Shown here one piece after another: positions 37,835 to 49,284 of a stretch of DNA of 64,000 nt; position 1 is the first letter of the stretch; each line of letters opens with the position of its first letter. A program made the translations under genes and the position numbers. A model generated the notes under the pieces. It worked only from the letters and a program-made list of their open reading frames with translations. It was not told the DNA's origin and searched no databases. Source of the stretch: Coenobita brevimanus. Lineage: Eukaryota > Arthropoda > Malacostraca > Decapoda > Coenobitidae. The stretch lies in assembly GCA_032717465.1 (NCBI GenBank), contig CM064690.1, forward strand, positions 30,853,153-30,917,152. Direction: 5' to 3'.

Positions 37835-38713
37835 GCACAGTCACACACACAGGAAGACATGGAATAAAAAAATAGGGTTGCATTTACTGACGATTTCCAG
37901 GTCTCTACAAACAAAAGTCCAAGTAATATTAACATTGGTTTCTGCTTTAGATAAGAACTCATAAGATTTGATTGTTAGGAAAATTAATGAAATTTTGCAT
38001 AAATTTACAGTGTGTTGGTAATTTCATCACTTCATATGAACTAAACTTTGAAGTAATAATTATATGTCCAAAAAACATAGCTCATCATTTAAATAAAGGA
38101 AAAGAGAAAGGAAAATGTTTTAGACTTCAAATCTGCTGCTGCTCTTAATACAATTGGATCTTCCTGCTTCTTGCAGCAAATGTATGGAGAAATTCATCCA
38201 TATTAATTTTCTGAGTGTATTCAGCGAGAAATGAGAGTAGTACAAAGTTACTTTTTCTTTTATGGGTCATAGATCGTCCGTAAGGTGTTAGTACACGTGA
38301 GAGTGTTGAAAAGGATTTTTCACATACAGCATTACTAGAGCCAAATGTGAGAGCAGCTGCATACAATTGGTAGACTTCACTGAATCCTTTTCTATAAGGA
38401 TGAAGAAGCAAGCACAAGTCGTTTAGAGTTTTGTGTACTTTGTCATCAAACTCTTTTTCAATAAAGGTCCTTGCCACTTGACATTCACTTTGGAGCAGAG
38501 ATGAGTCAGTATTAAGACCTATGAGAGAAGCTACTGGGGCAATTTTTTTAGGATCTAAGAAACTCACACTGGGTTCTGGCCAAAGGCATGAGATTGCAGC
38601 AGTCACTGCACTACTGCATTCACCAAATCTAGCATCAAGCTCCCCAAGGCAGTTATCTACAATGCTGCAATAAATCTGCCTGAAAAGTGTTGCTTCACTT
38701 TCTGCATTGCTAG
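37613..38713 (-). mobile_element. hAT transposon remnant, 3' part
   Basis: The lower-coordinate end CAGGCCCGTCCCCAGAAGTA, with a following G-rich stretch, resembles a hAT terminus. The transposase C-terminus lies 530 bp inside. The other end is missing: at 38714 the sequence changes abruptly to the dispersed pentamer repeat. A (TC)n/(AC)n run at 37780-37833 interrupts the 3' region. Confidence 0.65.
38145..38713 (-). pseudogene. hAT transposase C-terminal fragment with dimerisation domain
   Basis: About 185 codons remain open. The region YQLYAAALTFGSSNAVCEKS, FSTLSRVLTPYGRSMTHKRK, SNFVLLSFL is the hAT C-terminal dimerisation block, best matching transposases related to ZMYM-type host proteins. 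The first ~12 residues of the open frame (MRLGCFKIGYA) are translated from the neighbouring dispersed repeat, so the true frame is cut. Catalytic core and zinc finger are absent. Confidence 0.87.
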
Positions 38714-39112
38714 CATAACCTATTTTGAAGCAGCCTAACCGCATCTAACCCTATCTAATCCTACCCAGTCTCACTTAACCATACCATACCCGACCTAACC
38801 CAACCAGTCAAGCCTAAAATGACCTAATCCAACCGAACCTAACCCAGCCTAACCCAACCAAATAAAACCCTACCCAAAATCTATCAAAACCGACGTATTC
38901 TAAAGCAATCTAACCTAATCCGTCTATATCTAGTCGAACTGAAGCCAACCCAACCAAAAATTACCTAATCAGACCAAACTCTGCCCAAAGTGACCTAACC
39001 TAACTTTCGATCGGCTATAAAAGCGTTCGCTAAGAAATTTTGCTGCCTGAACGTCTACGGATGTCACATTCCAAGTTTCGCCTGTTCTGTGTACACGTCT
39101 AACTTTGTGTGT
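38714..39112 (+). repeat. Dispersed 400-bp repeat, copy 2
   Basis: Near-identical to 1972-2371, in the same orientation and with the same ends. It abuts the broken hAT gene on the left and the LINE C 3' end on the right. Confidence 0.92.
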
Positions 39113-40159
39113 ATTTACCTATTTGTAGTATACAGGAATTGAGCAATGCTCGTGTTGTCCTGTCTCCATATCCACATTTATCAAGTCTACCTTTACACAC
39201 ATGAATGTTTTTCTCATGCACCACCTCTCTGTCTAAGTCGTTCCAAATATTTAAGTATTTACCTAATATACCTAATTGTGATATACTCGGAATGTACTAT
39301 GCTCGTGGGTTTCCGTCGCTGTTTCTCAGTAAGTCGAATTTAGCTTTAAACTCGTTTAAGTTTTTAGACTGGACGATCTCTTTGTCCAGGCTGTTCCATA
39401 AGTCTATACTTCTGTAAGGAAAGCTACATTTCTTGATATCCTTCAAGCAGCTTGACTTTTTCAATTTCATTCCGTGTCCTCTTGTTGCTCTCTTATCCCA
39501 TACAAACAGATCTTCTTTGTCAGTTTTATCTACTGCCACCATGGTCCTGAACACCGCAATCATGTCTCCCCTCTTTCTCCTTTCCTCTAACGAAGGCAAA
39601 TCCAGTTTTTCCAGCCTCTCTCTGTATGACAGGTCTGTCAGACTGGGGACCATCTTGGTTGCTGTTCTTTGTATTCTCTCAATCTTGTTTATATCTTTCT
39701 TTTTGTGTGGGGACCACACTACCGCTGCATATTCTAACCTGGGGCGGATCATGGCCACTATCAATTTTTTCATCATTTCCTCATCCATATAATGAAATGC
39801 TACTCTTATGTTAGTCAAGAGTTTATAAGTCTCTCCAACTATCTTGTTAATGTGCTTTTCTGGTGACAAACTATCTTGGACCAGCACTCCCAAATCTTTC
39901 TCTTCTCTCCTTTTTGTGATTAATTCATTACCCAAAAAATAATTCAGTGATGGTCTCCTGGTACTTTTACCCATTTCCAATATTTTACATTTCTTTACAT
40001 TAAATTTCATTTCCCACGTCCGGCTCCAATTAATTGTGTATCCTATCCAAATCCTCCTGCAGTATTTTACAATCCTCCTCAACCTCTATCTTCCTCAAGA
40101 TCTTTACATCATCAGCAAACAGACTTGCATAACTGTTCACTCCATCTACCATATCATTT

Positions 40160-40160
<1 letters not shown>
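39113..40160 (-). pseudogene. CR1-like LINE C, RT end and C-terminus
   Basis: Minus strand. 40160-40090 reads NDMVDGVNSYASLFADDVKI with the FADD catalytic box, then a frame change. The 261-codon frame 40082-39297 reads WEMKFNVKKCKILEMGKSTR, EKDLGVLVQDSLSPEKHINK, MIRPRLEYAAVVWSPHKKKD, RTATKMVPSLTDLSYRERLE and SLEERRKRGDMIAVFRTM. This is the classic CR1/Rex1 C-terminal region. The 3' UTR to 39113 contains TACAGGAATTGAGCAATGCT, CGTGTTGTCCTGTC. It is 5'-truncated. Confidence 0.9.

Positions 40161-40214
<54 letters not shown>
40161..40214. repeat. (GT)n microsatellite
   Basis: About 26 GT units, followed by (GTCT)n. Confidence 0.98.
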
Positions 40215-40215
<1 letters not shown>

Positions 40216-40366
40216 ATCTGTCTGTCTGTCTGTCTGTGTGTGTGTGTTCAGTCGTCTGTGTACGCAGGAGAGCCTGTGTTTGCGTCAGGCAGGGATACTG
40301 AGTGTGGAGGGATGGTTGAGTTCATAATAAGCCTGTGTGAATAGAGGATTTTGTATGCATGTTAGT

Positions 40367-40369
<3 letters not shown>

Positions 40370-40424
<55 letters not shown>
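40370..40424. repeat. (GT)n microsatellite
   Basis: About 27 GT units. Confidence 0.98.
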
Positions 40425-40427
<3 letters not shown>

Positions 40428-40551
40428 TCTAACTCACAGAAGAATCGTGGAAGAGAATTACATGCGCTTCAGTTGAAGGTGTGGGATGATGGGTCTCTTT
40501 GATCCCACTTGAACACATACAAGACTTCAGCATGCAAGTATAATTATGCAA

Positions 40552-40612
<61 letters not shown>
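40552..40612. repeat. (AC)n then (CT)n microsatellites
   Basis: AC run at 40552-40577 and CT run at 40584-40612. Confidence 0.97.
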
Positions 40613-40616
<4 letters not shown>

Positions 40617-40789
40617 TCTCCCTCTTTTACTCTAGTTCATATTTCAAGTGCATATGTAAGTCTATGTCTGACCTTTCACCATATATGTCTGCCTGATTCG
40701 CCACGGCTACAATATATCATCTTGCCTGGTCATTACTTACAGCCTCGTATCTGCATAATAAACCGTGAAATATTGTAACTGGCGGACCG

Positions 40790-41003
40790 TGGCAGGAAAA
40801 CGAGAGAAAAAGAGGCTGGATAAGAGAAAAGGAGCCGAGAGTAAAAGCAAAAAGAACAGAGAATGAGATAAAGAGAGCAGAGACTGACACAAAAAGCATA
40901 ATGGCATGAATGGGGCCAGAAAAAGTGAAAGAGGAAGGACAGAAGAGAGGAAAAGGATAGACACCCAAAGCAGCACTACACTGAGTGAGTGGATGGTGTG
41001 CAC
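40790..41003 (-). repeat. SINE S head fragment, antisense (diverged)
   Basis: Purine-rich stretch ending AAAGCAGCACTACACTGAGT, GAGTGGATGGTG, the complement of the SINE S head. Confidence 0.6.
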
Positions 41004-41509
41004 AGGAAAATGGCACAGCTAGGAACAATTTTACAAATGCTGTACTTAGTCTCCTGTCATGACACCATCACTCCAGCAACCAATGTTTGTGCAGTGGGCA
41101 TGGAGAAGGATGACCCTCCTGTCCTAAGGTGCTTTCAGCAGAGGTAAAATGGGTTTTTAGCTTCATAAAAACCTATCCATTTGTGTCTCCTGTTGCCACT
41201 ATTTGGTAACATGGAGGCACCTTTCATACTCAGAGGGTTAAGACATCTTCCACAGTGGTACTGCATGTCATTACTGTACTTTCAAGTTTATAAATGATAT
41301 ATTTATTAATTTCTATATTAACCCAGTGACATTAAGTTGGTGCTTTAATAAAGGCATGTTATTTATAAGTTAACATATTTAGAGAACAATTATGATGCTA
41401 TAGCATGTGTAGGTCTTTTCACCTGATGGCAGCTGTCCATGGCACCACCACCGTGCATTGTCAAGATGGCAGTTATGGAGCAGCATGTCATTACTAATGC
41501 CAGGTATTA
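41004..41509. other. Unassigned interval
   Basis: About 500 bp. An exon-like patch at 41065-41135 (plus-strand GTGCAGTGGGCATGGAGAAG) was seen, but no reading frame and splice pair fit together well. Confidence 0.3.
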
Positions 41510-41632
41510 ATATCAACCACCCTGGCATTGTATATGGTTCATGGACTACAAAAGACCACTTGGTTTGTCAGTCGGGGTAGAATCACCAGGAGGTAGCACT
41601 ACACAGTGTGAGTGGACTGCAGGTGCCCCAAA
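41510..41632 (-). repeat. SINE S fragment with internal deletion, antisense
   Basis: ACCACCCTGGCATTGTATAT, GACCACTTGGTTTGTCAGTC, GGTAGCACTACACAGTGTGA. The head lies directly next to the middle. Confidence 0.7.
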
Positions 41633-41804
41633 TTATAGGAAGGCAAGTTATAAGTACACACTCACTCCCTCACCATTCCAGCCCCTGGAATCCTGACTCC
41701 ATCTCATAAATATCCTCACTTAAATGCTTCATATTCTGGCATTAATATCCTGTATATCTCAGGAGTCAAGATGGAGAGATGGTTATTTTATGCTGTGTTA
41801 AGTA

Positions 41805-42395
41805 GACAAACAGACAGACTGACAAATGAGGAAGTAAAGGAGTATTGTGGTGTTGATGTGGTTGAAAATGTTAAGAGAAATACTCTGAGATGGTTTGGCT
41901 ATGTGGAAAGGATGGAGAATGAGAGACTGACCAGAAGAGTTTACCAGTGAGGTGGAAAGGAAGAGGGGGAGGGGGAGACCAAGAATGAGGAGAGGGATGG
42001 AGTGGAAAGGATGGAGAATAAGAGACTTACTAGAAGAATGCATGTGAGGTGGAGGGGGGGAGACCAAGGATGATATGAAGTGGAGACGATGGACAATAAG
42101 AGACTGACTAGAAGAGTGCATGTGAGTGAGTTGGGAAGGGAGACCAAGGATGAGATGGAGTGGAGAGGATAGAGAATGAGAGATTGACAGGAAGAGTACA
42201 CATGAATGAGGTGGAGGAGGAGGCCAATGATAAGATGGAGGGATGCAATGGAGAGAGATAAGAGAGAGGAGGGGTGTGAGCTGGAGGGAGGGCAGAGGAC
42301 AGGGTAACATGGAGGCAATTTGTTAGCGGCCATCTCTTACAGGAATAAGATGCCTTGCAACAGATAGATAGACACAGATGATAGAAAAATAGATA
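41805..42395 (+). repeat. LINE A 3' end with internal tandem expansion, sense
   Basis: Sense coding piece TDKxEVKEYCGVDVVENVKR, NTLRWFGYVERM, followed by about four copies of a 75-100 bp block containing GGATGGAGAATAAGAGACT and AGACCAAGGATGA. It ends GCCTTGCAACAGATAGATAG. It parallels the antisense expansion at 10690-11550. Confidence 0.87.
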
Positions 42396-42417
42396 AAGTG
42401 ATCAGATAGAGACATAC

Positions 42418-42523
42418 CTGACACAATATATAGCAGACTGAGTGTGGAGATACCAGGCCATTCTCCAAAAGTGTTTATAGGAGCTGCAAGCCAGGACAGT
42501 TGCAGTGCTGGCTGCCCACCACA
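42418..42523 (-). CDS. Candidate host exon, gene unknown
   Basis: Acceptor TCTATTTTACAG, donor TGTGTCAG|GTATGT on the minus strand. Two of three frames are open: WWAASTATVLACSSYKHFWR... or GQPALQLSWLAAPINTFGEW... The splice sites are good, but neither frame is recognised. It may belong with other minus-strand orphan exons at 45382, 50527, 51253 and 59009. Confidence 0.42.
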
Positions 42524-42540
42524 CTGTAAAATAGAGGGAC

Positions 42541-42604
42541 ATGATAATATTAATAACAACAATAATAATCATCATAATCATAATAATAATAATAATAATA
42601 ATAA
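42541..42604. repeat. (AAT)n microsatellite
   Basis: ATAATAAC repeats with ATC interruptions, continuing at 42720-42755. Confidence 0.9.
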
Positions 42605-42715
42605 TCCATCCATCCATCCATTGTCCAATCCTACGTTGTCCCATGAGGAACGTAGGAGGCCGGGGCTAAGCAAATTGGTCCTGACAATTAAGATGAGAGT
42701 GATTTAAGATGAGAG
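42605..42715 (-). repeat. SINE R 3' part, antisense
   Basis: Minus strand: CATCTTAAATCACTCTCATC, TCAGGACCAATTTGCTTAGC, CCTCATGGGACAACGTAGGA, as in 21461-21690. Confidence 0.75.
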
Positions 42716-42959
42716 TGAGAAAAATAATAATAATAATAATAATAATATTAATAATACAGGATATACATGAAGGTACATCATAATAATCCAACAAATATTG
42801 GACTTCAAAGCTGTGATCACTAGCCACATTGGTTTTCTATTTAATGAACCCTATGCACATCCACCCACATCAAGAATAAGTGAAGAGTGAGTTATATATA
42901 ATTCTAACTTTGGGATGGTCCCCACAAAGTGTGGAAACAAATGTCAAGTGGCGATATTT

Positions 42960-43165
42960 GGTCATCATCATCATCATCGGGACCTCCTTTCCAACCCTAA
43001 GGCAGGGTGAGGAGCAGCAATGTCCAGACAGCCCATATTTGCCCAATCTACTGGGTCAGGCTTCCATTCACTCATCACTCAAGCCCCTGGAATCCTGGCT
43101 CTATTGGATATGCCAAAAACATTCACCATGTTCCGTAGCTTCACATAAACAAGTCTGATAGAGAA
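42960..43165 (-). repeat. LINE G 3' UTR and (GAT)n tail, antisense
   Basis: CATCATCATCATCATCGGGA, CCTTTCCAACCCTAAGGCAG, CCCTGGAATCCTGGCTCTAT, ATGTTCCGTAGCTTCA. Confidence 0.85.
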
Positions 43166-43609
43166 GCATTTGGTAAATATTAAATTCCATACAACTAAGG
43201 CAATGACAGGCTTCAATAAAGCACTACTTTCTCAGAAATACGATACTAATGTAGATAAGGAAGCCAACTCCACTGAACTCATTAGTGAATTGATTGTGTG
43301 TAAAGGACTGCTGGACAAAAGACCAATTTATGCAAATGCAAACAGCTTGTCAAAAATATTCTTTCATGTGTGTGATGTTTTTTATTAATGAGCATTTCAG
43401 TGATGAGTGGTCTCTGCTCTTGGCAAATCTCATAAGTTTACCTAAACATGTAAAATAGCTATGATTGTTATGTTACAATTTTGGGCCCACGACTGAGTTA
43501 GGCTCGCTAGCTGGGTAGCAGATGACACTCTGAAAGTCGCCCATTAGTGTAATGGCAAGAAAATGGCTAACCAAATTAAGCTTTTACTTGTGTAATAGTT
43601 ATACAAATA

Positions 43610-44021
43610 CAGTAAGACTAATTGGGGCCAAAGCCATGCCGAAAAATGTGAAATTCTGATAGAAGCGACATCCAGACTTCCCCCTGCTAACCCAGACTTT
43701 TTCCAATATATCAGACATTAGTCCAGATCACACCATTGGTTTATAAACTGTTTTGACAACCACTGCGGTACTGTACTGTGTTATACCTTCACTACAGTAA
43801 TCAAATGGTATAACATGTATAATAATACTGTACTGTACACTGATAAAGATGTCTTTTATTTTCCTTAGTGTGGTGAGCATGGCTGAAGTGGTCAGGAAGT
43901 ACGGACTGCTTCTAGCTTTATCAGATTTTTTCTGATAAATAGGAATTTAGTCCAGTAGCTCCACGATTCCGATAAAAGCTAATTCCGGTCCCATGAAGTC
44001 CGTTATATCGAGGTTTTGCTG
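43610..44021. mobile_element. Tigger-like MITE (412 bp), TA target, empty site known
   Basis: Begins CAGTAAGACTAATTGGGGCC and ends ATATCGAGGTTTTGCTG, flanked by TA at 43608-09 and 44022-23. The paralogue reads ATACAAATATATGCTATTGC at about 57826, the uninterrupted target with a single TA at the insertion point. Confidence 0.92.
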
Positions 44022-44252
44022 TACATGCTATTGCCATTATATAGATATAAATAAAAAAAGAAGTGTATATTGGAAAATAATATCTATCAGTCACTGTAAA
44101 GGGTAATTCAACATGCCATTCTATTAAACAGAACATTCTGTCTGACTTAAGGTTTTAGAGTGGAAAATATTCATGAAATACATAAACCATCTCTCTTCAG
44201 CTGCTGCGTCTGGCCTTTAAGTAAACAGTATATTTAGGTGAAGTAAACATGG

Positions 44253-44577
44253 AGGCTAAGGGACTGACAAGAGATCAAGCTGGCTGGATGAATTTTGTGC
44301 AGAGAAGCACACGACCAGGGATTTGGAACCCCTTTTAAAGTGGCAGCGTCCGGACTGACTCTATCGGATAAGTACACGTGAAGCTACAGAACGTGGTGAA
44401 ATTTTTTGGCCTATCAGATGAAGCTGGGATTCTGTAAACTTGAATGGTGAGTGAATGGAAGTGTGTCCCATTGAACTGGGCAGACTCTGGCTGTCTGGAC
44501 GCTGCTACTCCTCACCCCACCCTAGGGTGGGATAGGAGGTCTGGATGATGATGATGATAATGATGATGATGAAATAT
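44253..44577 (+). repeat. LINE G 3' UTR insertion with (GAT)n tail
   Basis: Sense copy of the LINE G terminus: CTGGCTGGATGAATTTTGTG, GAAGCTACAGAACGTGGTGA, GGTCTGGATGATGATG. It is absent from the paralogue at 58050. A short ATGGA is found at both sides and may be the target duplication. Confidence 0.85.
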
Positions 44578-44940
44578 GGAAGAATAAAGACGGTAATAAC
44601 TTATACCATTATTTAGCAAATGAAAGTATTAAAATAATAAATAAAAAAATATATAATAAAACAGGTATTGATGCTGATGAATTAAAATGTGATGAACAGA
44701 CATAAATGCTGCATCACAATGGGCATGACCTCAGTTGTAGATGTTATACAACTCATGAAACAAGTCTTCAAATTTCAGAGTACTGAATGGTGGATAAATA
44801 AATGTGAAGGCCAATAACCCATGCACCTGACTGATTTTTATTCCTACTTGACCATTTTCTTACTTAATTTCACTATGCTACCCACATGCCTGTGCTGGAG
44901 AATAGAGATGGGAAGACGATTATATGTAAGGTGAATTTCC

Positions 44941-45169
44941 TTTACAGGTGGCTTTATATTGAGTGACAAGCCAAGTGGTTTCCTGTGAGCCAGGAAACCA
45001 TTTGCAGCGCTGGGTGGTGGCCATATAACCAAACCATACGTGCTCCCTACGTGTCAACAAGTGGGTTGGTGGAGGGTTAGTGCCCCTCCCCGTAAAACAA
45101 CTACTGTAACTCAAAGTCAAATGGCCACCCCTTACGGGATTATGGCGTCTGGCAATAGATAGATAGATA
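44941..45169 (+). mobile_element. SINE S, 5'-truncated, with 8-bp target duplication
   Basis: Begins TTTACAGGTGGCTTTATATT and ends GGCAATAGATAGATAGATA, bounded by GAATTTCC at 44933-44940 and 45170-45177. Truncation at the 5' side plus target duplication is diagnostic of reverse-transcriptase-driven insertion. Confidence 0.95.
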
Positions 45170-45381
45170 GAATTTCCCCATACACAAAACTTCCTTTGGA
45201 TGATTTAGAGAATGTACAAAGCAGTTTGCCACATTTATGTAAATGAATATGCTGAAAATATACCAGTAATCATAACATCAATAGACAAAAACTATAGGAA
45301 AACTACAGGATGCATCTGTTAACCTAGAACCATATGACTGTGCAAACAAGACAATGAAAAACTACATCTTAAAACTCTTAC

Positions 45382-45472
45382 CTTCTCCAGTCATATTTTC
45401 TGATGAGTCTCGTCGATGGCCATTAGGTCTGTTTGGTGGATAATTCTGCTATGTATTCTCAGGCGTTGTTAC
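45382..45472 (-). CDS. Candidate host exon, gene unknown (one stop)
   Basis: Acceptor TTTCTCCACCTCACAG, donor GGAGAAG|GTAAGAG. The best frame reads VTTPENT, stop, QNYPPNRPNGHRRDSSENMT, GE. It has hydrophilic coding character apart from a TAG. Either the first part is in another frame (another single-base error) or this is a decayed exon. Confidence 0.42.
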
Positions 45473-45554
45473 CTGTGAGGTGGAGAAAGTAAAGGCATAA
45501 TGAGATTCATAACATATCATATCATTTATAGAGGTTCCAGCGTGCTTGCATACA

Positions 45555-46122
45555 TTGGCCTTGATCACCTATTGGCAGCTCTCCATCCTGCTTGATCTCT
45601 GGCAACCTTCCTGTTCAGTCCCTTATCCCTGAGGTCATACTATGACCTCATCTCTGGTCTTTTTCAGTGTGCCTCTTGCAACCCTACCCTCGAAGTTCAC
45701 TTTTCTTACTTTTTGCATCAAACTGTCATTCTCCATCCCCTCCACAAGCCCTTATCATCTCAGTCTACCCCTCCTCATCACAACACCAATACATCTCTAG
45801 TCCCATCCTTCCTCTAAATACTTTAGTTGTAAACCTAGCCCCCCCATGCCTTGCATTCAAGGATGCACTACACATCCATCTAACCATTGTCAGTTCTGTA
45901 TGTTTGAGCCAACAAATACAGCATCCTCTTCTTTTACTGCCCAGGTCTCACTACCATACAGCATTACATTCCTAACACAAGTCACCTACAAAGATCCCTT
46001 AGCATGGAAGGAGAGCCCTCTCAATGTCAGGAGAGGCAACAGCTCCCTGAACTTCTTCCAACCACTCCTTACTCTGGCCAAAGAGATGCTCCAGCCTCAC
46101 CTCCAGTACATAACATGTCTTC
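45555..46122 (-). pseudogene. LINE P 3' fragment, antisense
   Basis: Complement of the LINE P C-terminal domain: the stretch from CATGCAAGCACGCTGGAA upstream through EVEVLRDKGLNRKVARDQ-like codons to the GCTGTTGCCTCTCCTGACAT region. It is broken in all frames and ends at LEDMLC before a (TAA)n run. Confidence 0.8.
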
Positions 46123-46133
46123 CAAATTAATAA

Positions 46134-46187
<54 letters not shown>
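46123..46187. repeat. (TAA)n microsatellite
   Basis: About 20 AAT units. It may be the tail of the LINE L copy, which ends here on the minus strand. Confidence 0.95.
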
Positions 46188-46409
46188 AGTAATAACCTGG
46201 TCTTTTGTTTCTCAAAAGCACCAGTCCTTCCATAGGGAATTCTCTAGCTCTGGAAACACGTATACATTATTTTTACAGTTACAAGAATTGTGACATCTCT
46301 CATATACAATACAAACTTCATCAGTAAAAAAAAAAAAAGAAGAAGAGGAAAAGAAAGGGGCAATAATTAAACCCTACAATCATCTGTCATAATACCTCTC
46401 TTCAGGATG

Positions 46410-49284
46410 TAGCATTTTTAAAAAAGAAAGGCTTTTAGCTGTCTCTTAAAGGATTCAGCAGAAGAGAGTTGTCTCATGGACAATGGCAATCTATTATATA
46501 ATCTAGGGGCTCTACACAAAAGAACGATCAGAGAAAGTTGACTGGTGAATGGCTCCTGGCTCGTCAAGACGCAAGGAATCATCTTCACTGCATAACATCA
46601 CACCCAAGCGTGCCAATGGGAGTTTTAACAATTCAGCAAGATACTTCAGTTCACCAAACTTAAGAACCTTGAATGTAACAAGACACAGTTTAAATTCAAT
46701 TCTAGCCTTTACTGGTAACCAATGCAACTCAATCAGAAACAGGGTAGTTGAGGTTCTCGGGGGAAGACCAAAGATAAGCCGTGCCACCCTGTTCAACACA
46801 GACTGAACTCTTGTTAGTATATTATTTGGAAGACCAACCCACAGTGAATTACAATAATCAACACGAGACAAGACCACTGCATGGACCATTGTTAAGAGGC
46901 ACCGTCTATTCAGGAATTTTCTCACAGCGTACAGATTTCTGATATGCAAGTTACACCCTCTTACAACCTGATTAATATGTTCTTGGGGATTTAACTTTGA
47001 ATTAAAATACACACCCAGATTTCAAGAAGAACTGATTGGATGAAGCTGTGACACACCAATGTTCAAAACCAGGGCATTGTAAGTGTCATCTCCCCTTCTA
47101 TTTCCTCTGATGATGATGATCTCAGATTTACCATCATTCAGCTTAAGTTTCCTTTTAGCCATCCAAATCTTAATATCAGACATTAGAGATTCAAACTTTG
47201 TCTTAGTATCGTTGATATTTGAAATCTTAACATAGAGCTGAGTGTCATCAGCATAAAAATGATAGGACACATCATGAGCATCAAGTAGAGACAAAAAACT
47301 ACTTGTGTAGATAGTAAATAGAATTGGACCCAAAACTGATCCATGAGGGACTCCAAATAGAAGAGGAGCAGAATCAGAGCTAGCGTAATCAACAACCACT
47401 GAGATCTGTCCAACAGATACGACTTAAGGAGCAAAAGGGCACTATCACGAACGCCATAAAAATACAGATCATCCAACTATAGTTTATGATCTACTATAAC
47501 AAAAGCTGCAGACAGATCCAACAGAACTAGGAGAGAGGACATCCCACTACAAGTGTTTGCCACCAAGTCACACTGAATCCTTGTTAGTGCAGTTTCAGTT
47601 GAATGGTGTTTTCTGTAAGCTGATTGAACAACAGGAACAACTCTGTTGTGTTCCAGTAGTGGTACAAGTTGATCGAGTATGGCCCGCTCAATAATCTTGG
47701 ATAAAAAAGACAGGTTAGAGACGGAACGATAATTTGTTATGCTCTCGACATCAAGGCCAGGTTTCTTAATTCGGGGCCTAAGCAAAGCACTTTTCTCAGA
47801 CCGCACAAAATTACTTTCTAAGATGCATCTACTGTATTTATTATGATGCAGATAAAGTCTGCAGCGTGCTCATACACATCAGGCAGTTATGTTACATGGA
47901 TCGAGTGAGCAAAATGTTTTATTAAGTTCTCTGATGTAACATTTGACTTTGTTTACGTCCAGCGAAGGAAATGTCGAAAGCAAATGATCCCCGGTGCACC
48001 ATGGCTGGAAGTCAACTGAGTATGCTTCACTAGGAGAACTTCTGTCTAAATCACTTCTTATGCAAGATATCTTACTTGTAAAAAATAAAGCAAAATCAGA
48101 AGCCAATTGGGTATCAGATACAGATGTGGGTTTAACAATTACATTCCTCCGACCAACCAAATTGTTCACAACTGCAGACAGTTTTTTTTATCACCACCAC
48201 ATGAATCAACTTTATTTTGATAATACCTAGCTTTTGGGGCTTTTTCAGTGTGAATGACTGCTCTTCTCGCAAAAACATAACACAAACGAGTTACTTCGGT
48301 CCTCTGCAAGTGCCACTCACGTTCTGCCCTTCTACGTTGTCTCCGCAATGAATTAATGGATGGACCATACCACGGAGAATCATCACGTACAGTAATTGTT
48401 TTTACTACCTCAGGACAATAATGGTCAAAAACTGACCTAAGCTCGTTGTTGTAAATATCAACCAACTCATCAGAAGAAAGACTGGAAGAATCAGTGGAGT
48501 TTAAACGTTGATCAATTTCAAGACACATCAACTGGCAGTCAACATTCCTGTAATTTCTGAACCTGATGACCTTTTTATATGAAGGGGATTTCGGGACATC
48601 AAAACTAAGAGTGATCAGAGCATGATCAGAGATGACGGGGTCAAATGAGTCAACATCCACATCTGATACGCACCTCCAACCAACAGGGGACAAGATCAAG
48701 TCAAGGACATGTCCTGAGACATGAGTTGGATTACTCACATGATTGAAAAAATTGTTCTGGGTGATCAACTCAAGGAATTCTGAAGAAAATGGTTTTGACT
48801 CTGGACTGTCAACCCAATAATTGAAATCACCACAAACAAGAAGTCCTCCAGGTTTAAGAGAAAACCCTTCAAGAAACTGCCCAAACTCCTCCATAAAACC
48901 TCGATCTCCACCCGGATGACTTGGTCGATAGACAATTGCAATTCTAATGGTATTCTGATGGAAATCTATTAATCCTTCCATAAATTCAAATATAGATGGG
49001 GTCAGGTCTGAGTCAATGAGAGAAACGTTTGCAAGTGCTGCCGAGTAGATGAGAGCTACACCTCCTCCTGGATAGTCAGCAGCAGGCCTGGGAATACTAA
49101 TTATAGAATGTGTCTTAGGCAAAACATTACGAATAATATCGATATCAGACTCATACAACCAGGTCTCAGTCAGGCACAAAATGTCAAGCTCTTGCTGATT
49201 TAGAGTTTCATTAATATAGTCTATCTTATTATGGATAGAACGAATATTTAAAAGACCCATCCTTAACTGGTTCAAGAGGGACAT
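46410..49284 (-). pseudogene. LINE L (L2/CR1-like) ORF2: endonuclease and reverse transcriptase, frameshifted
   Basis: Minus strand. 49284-48166 is an open endonuclease of 372 codons: MGLLNIRSIHNKIDYINETL, CLTETWLYESD, YPGGGVALIYS, LLVCGDFNYWVDSPES and VISDHALITLSF, so the APE-type catalytic motifs are present. The linker is at 48169-47879. The RT follows in pieces: NYRSVSNLSFLSKIIERAIL and DLSAAFVIVDHKL (47806-47477), then GVPHGSVLGPILFTIY and YHFYADDTQLYVKI (47399-47022). The C-terminus reads VDYCNSLWVGLP and ELHWLPVKARIEFKLCLVTF (47012-46512), then CRAPRLYNRLPL in another frame to about 46410. At least five breaks make it inactive, but it is nearly full length. Confidence 0.92.

Larger units (their letters stand above)
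43450..44882 (+). repeat. Paralogous segment, copy A (two insertions)
   Basis: Matches 57673-58381 across its whole length at roughly 85 per cent by eye, once the insertions at 43610-44021 and about 44253-44577 are taken out. Shared landmarks include GGTTATGTTACAATTTTG-like sequence, ACTGAGTTAGGCT, ACCAAATTAAGCTTTTACTT, AAACAGGTATTGATGCTGA and TGGTGGATAAATAAATGTGA. No long ORF. It is probably a non-coding transposon or segmental duplicate. Confidence 0.9.

Noticed and set aside
43170..43388. 72-codon plus-strand frame with mixed composition
   Set aside because: Coding-like at first sight, but no acceptor or donor pair and no recognised motif.
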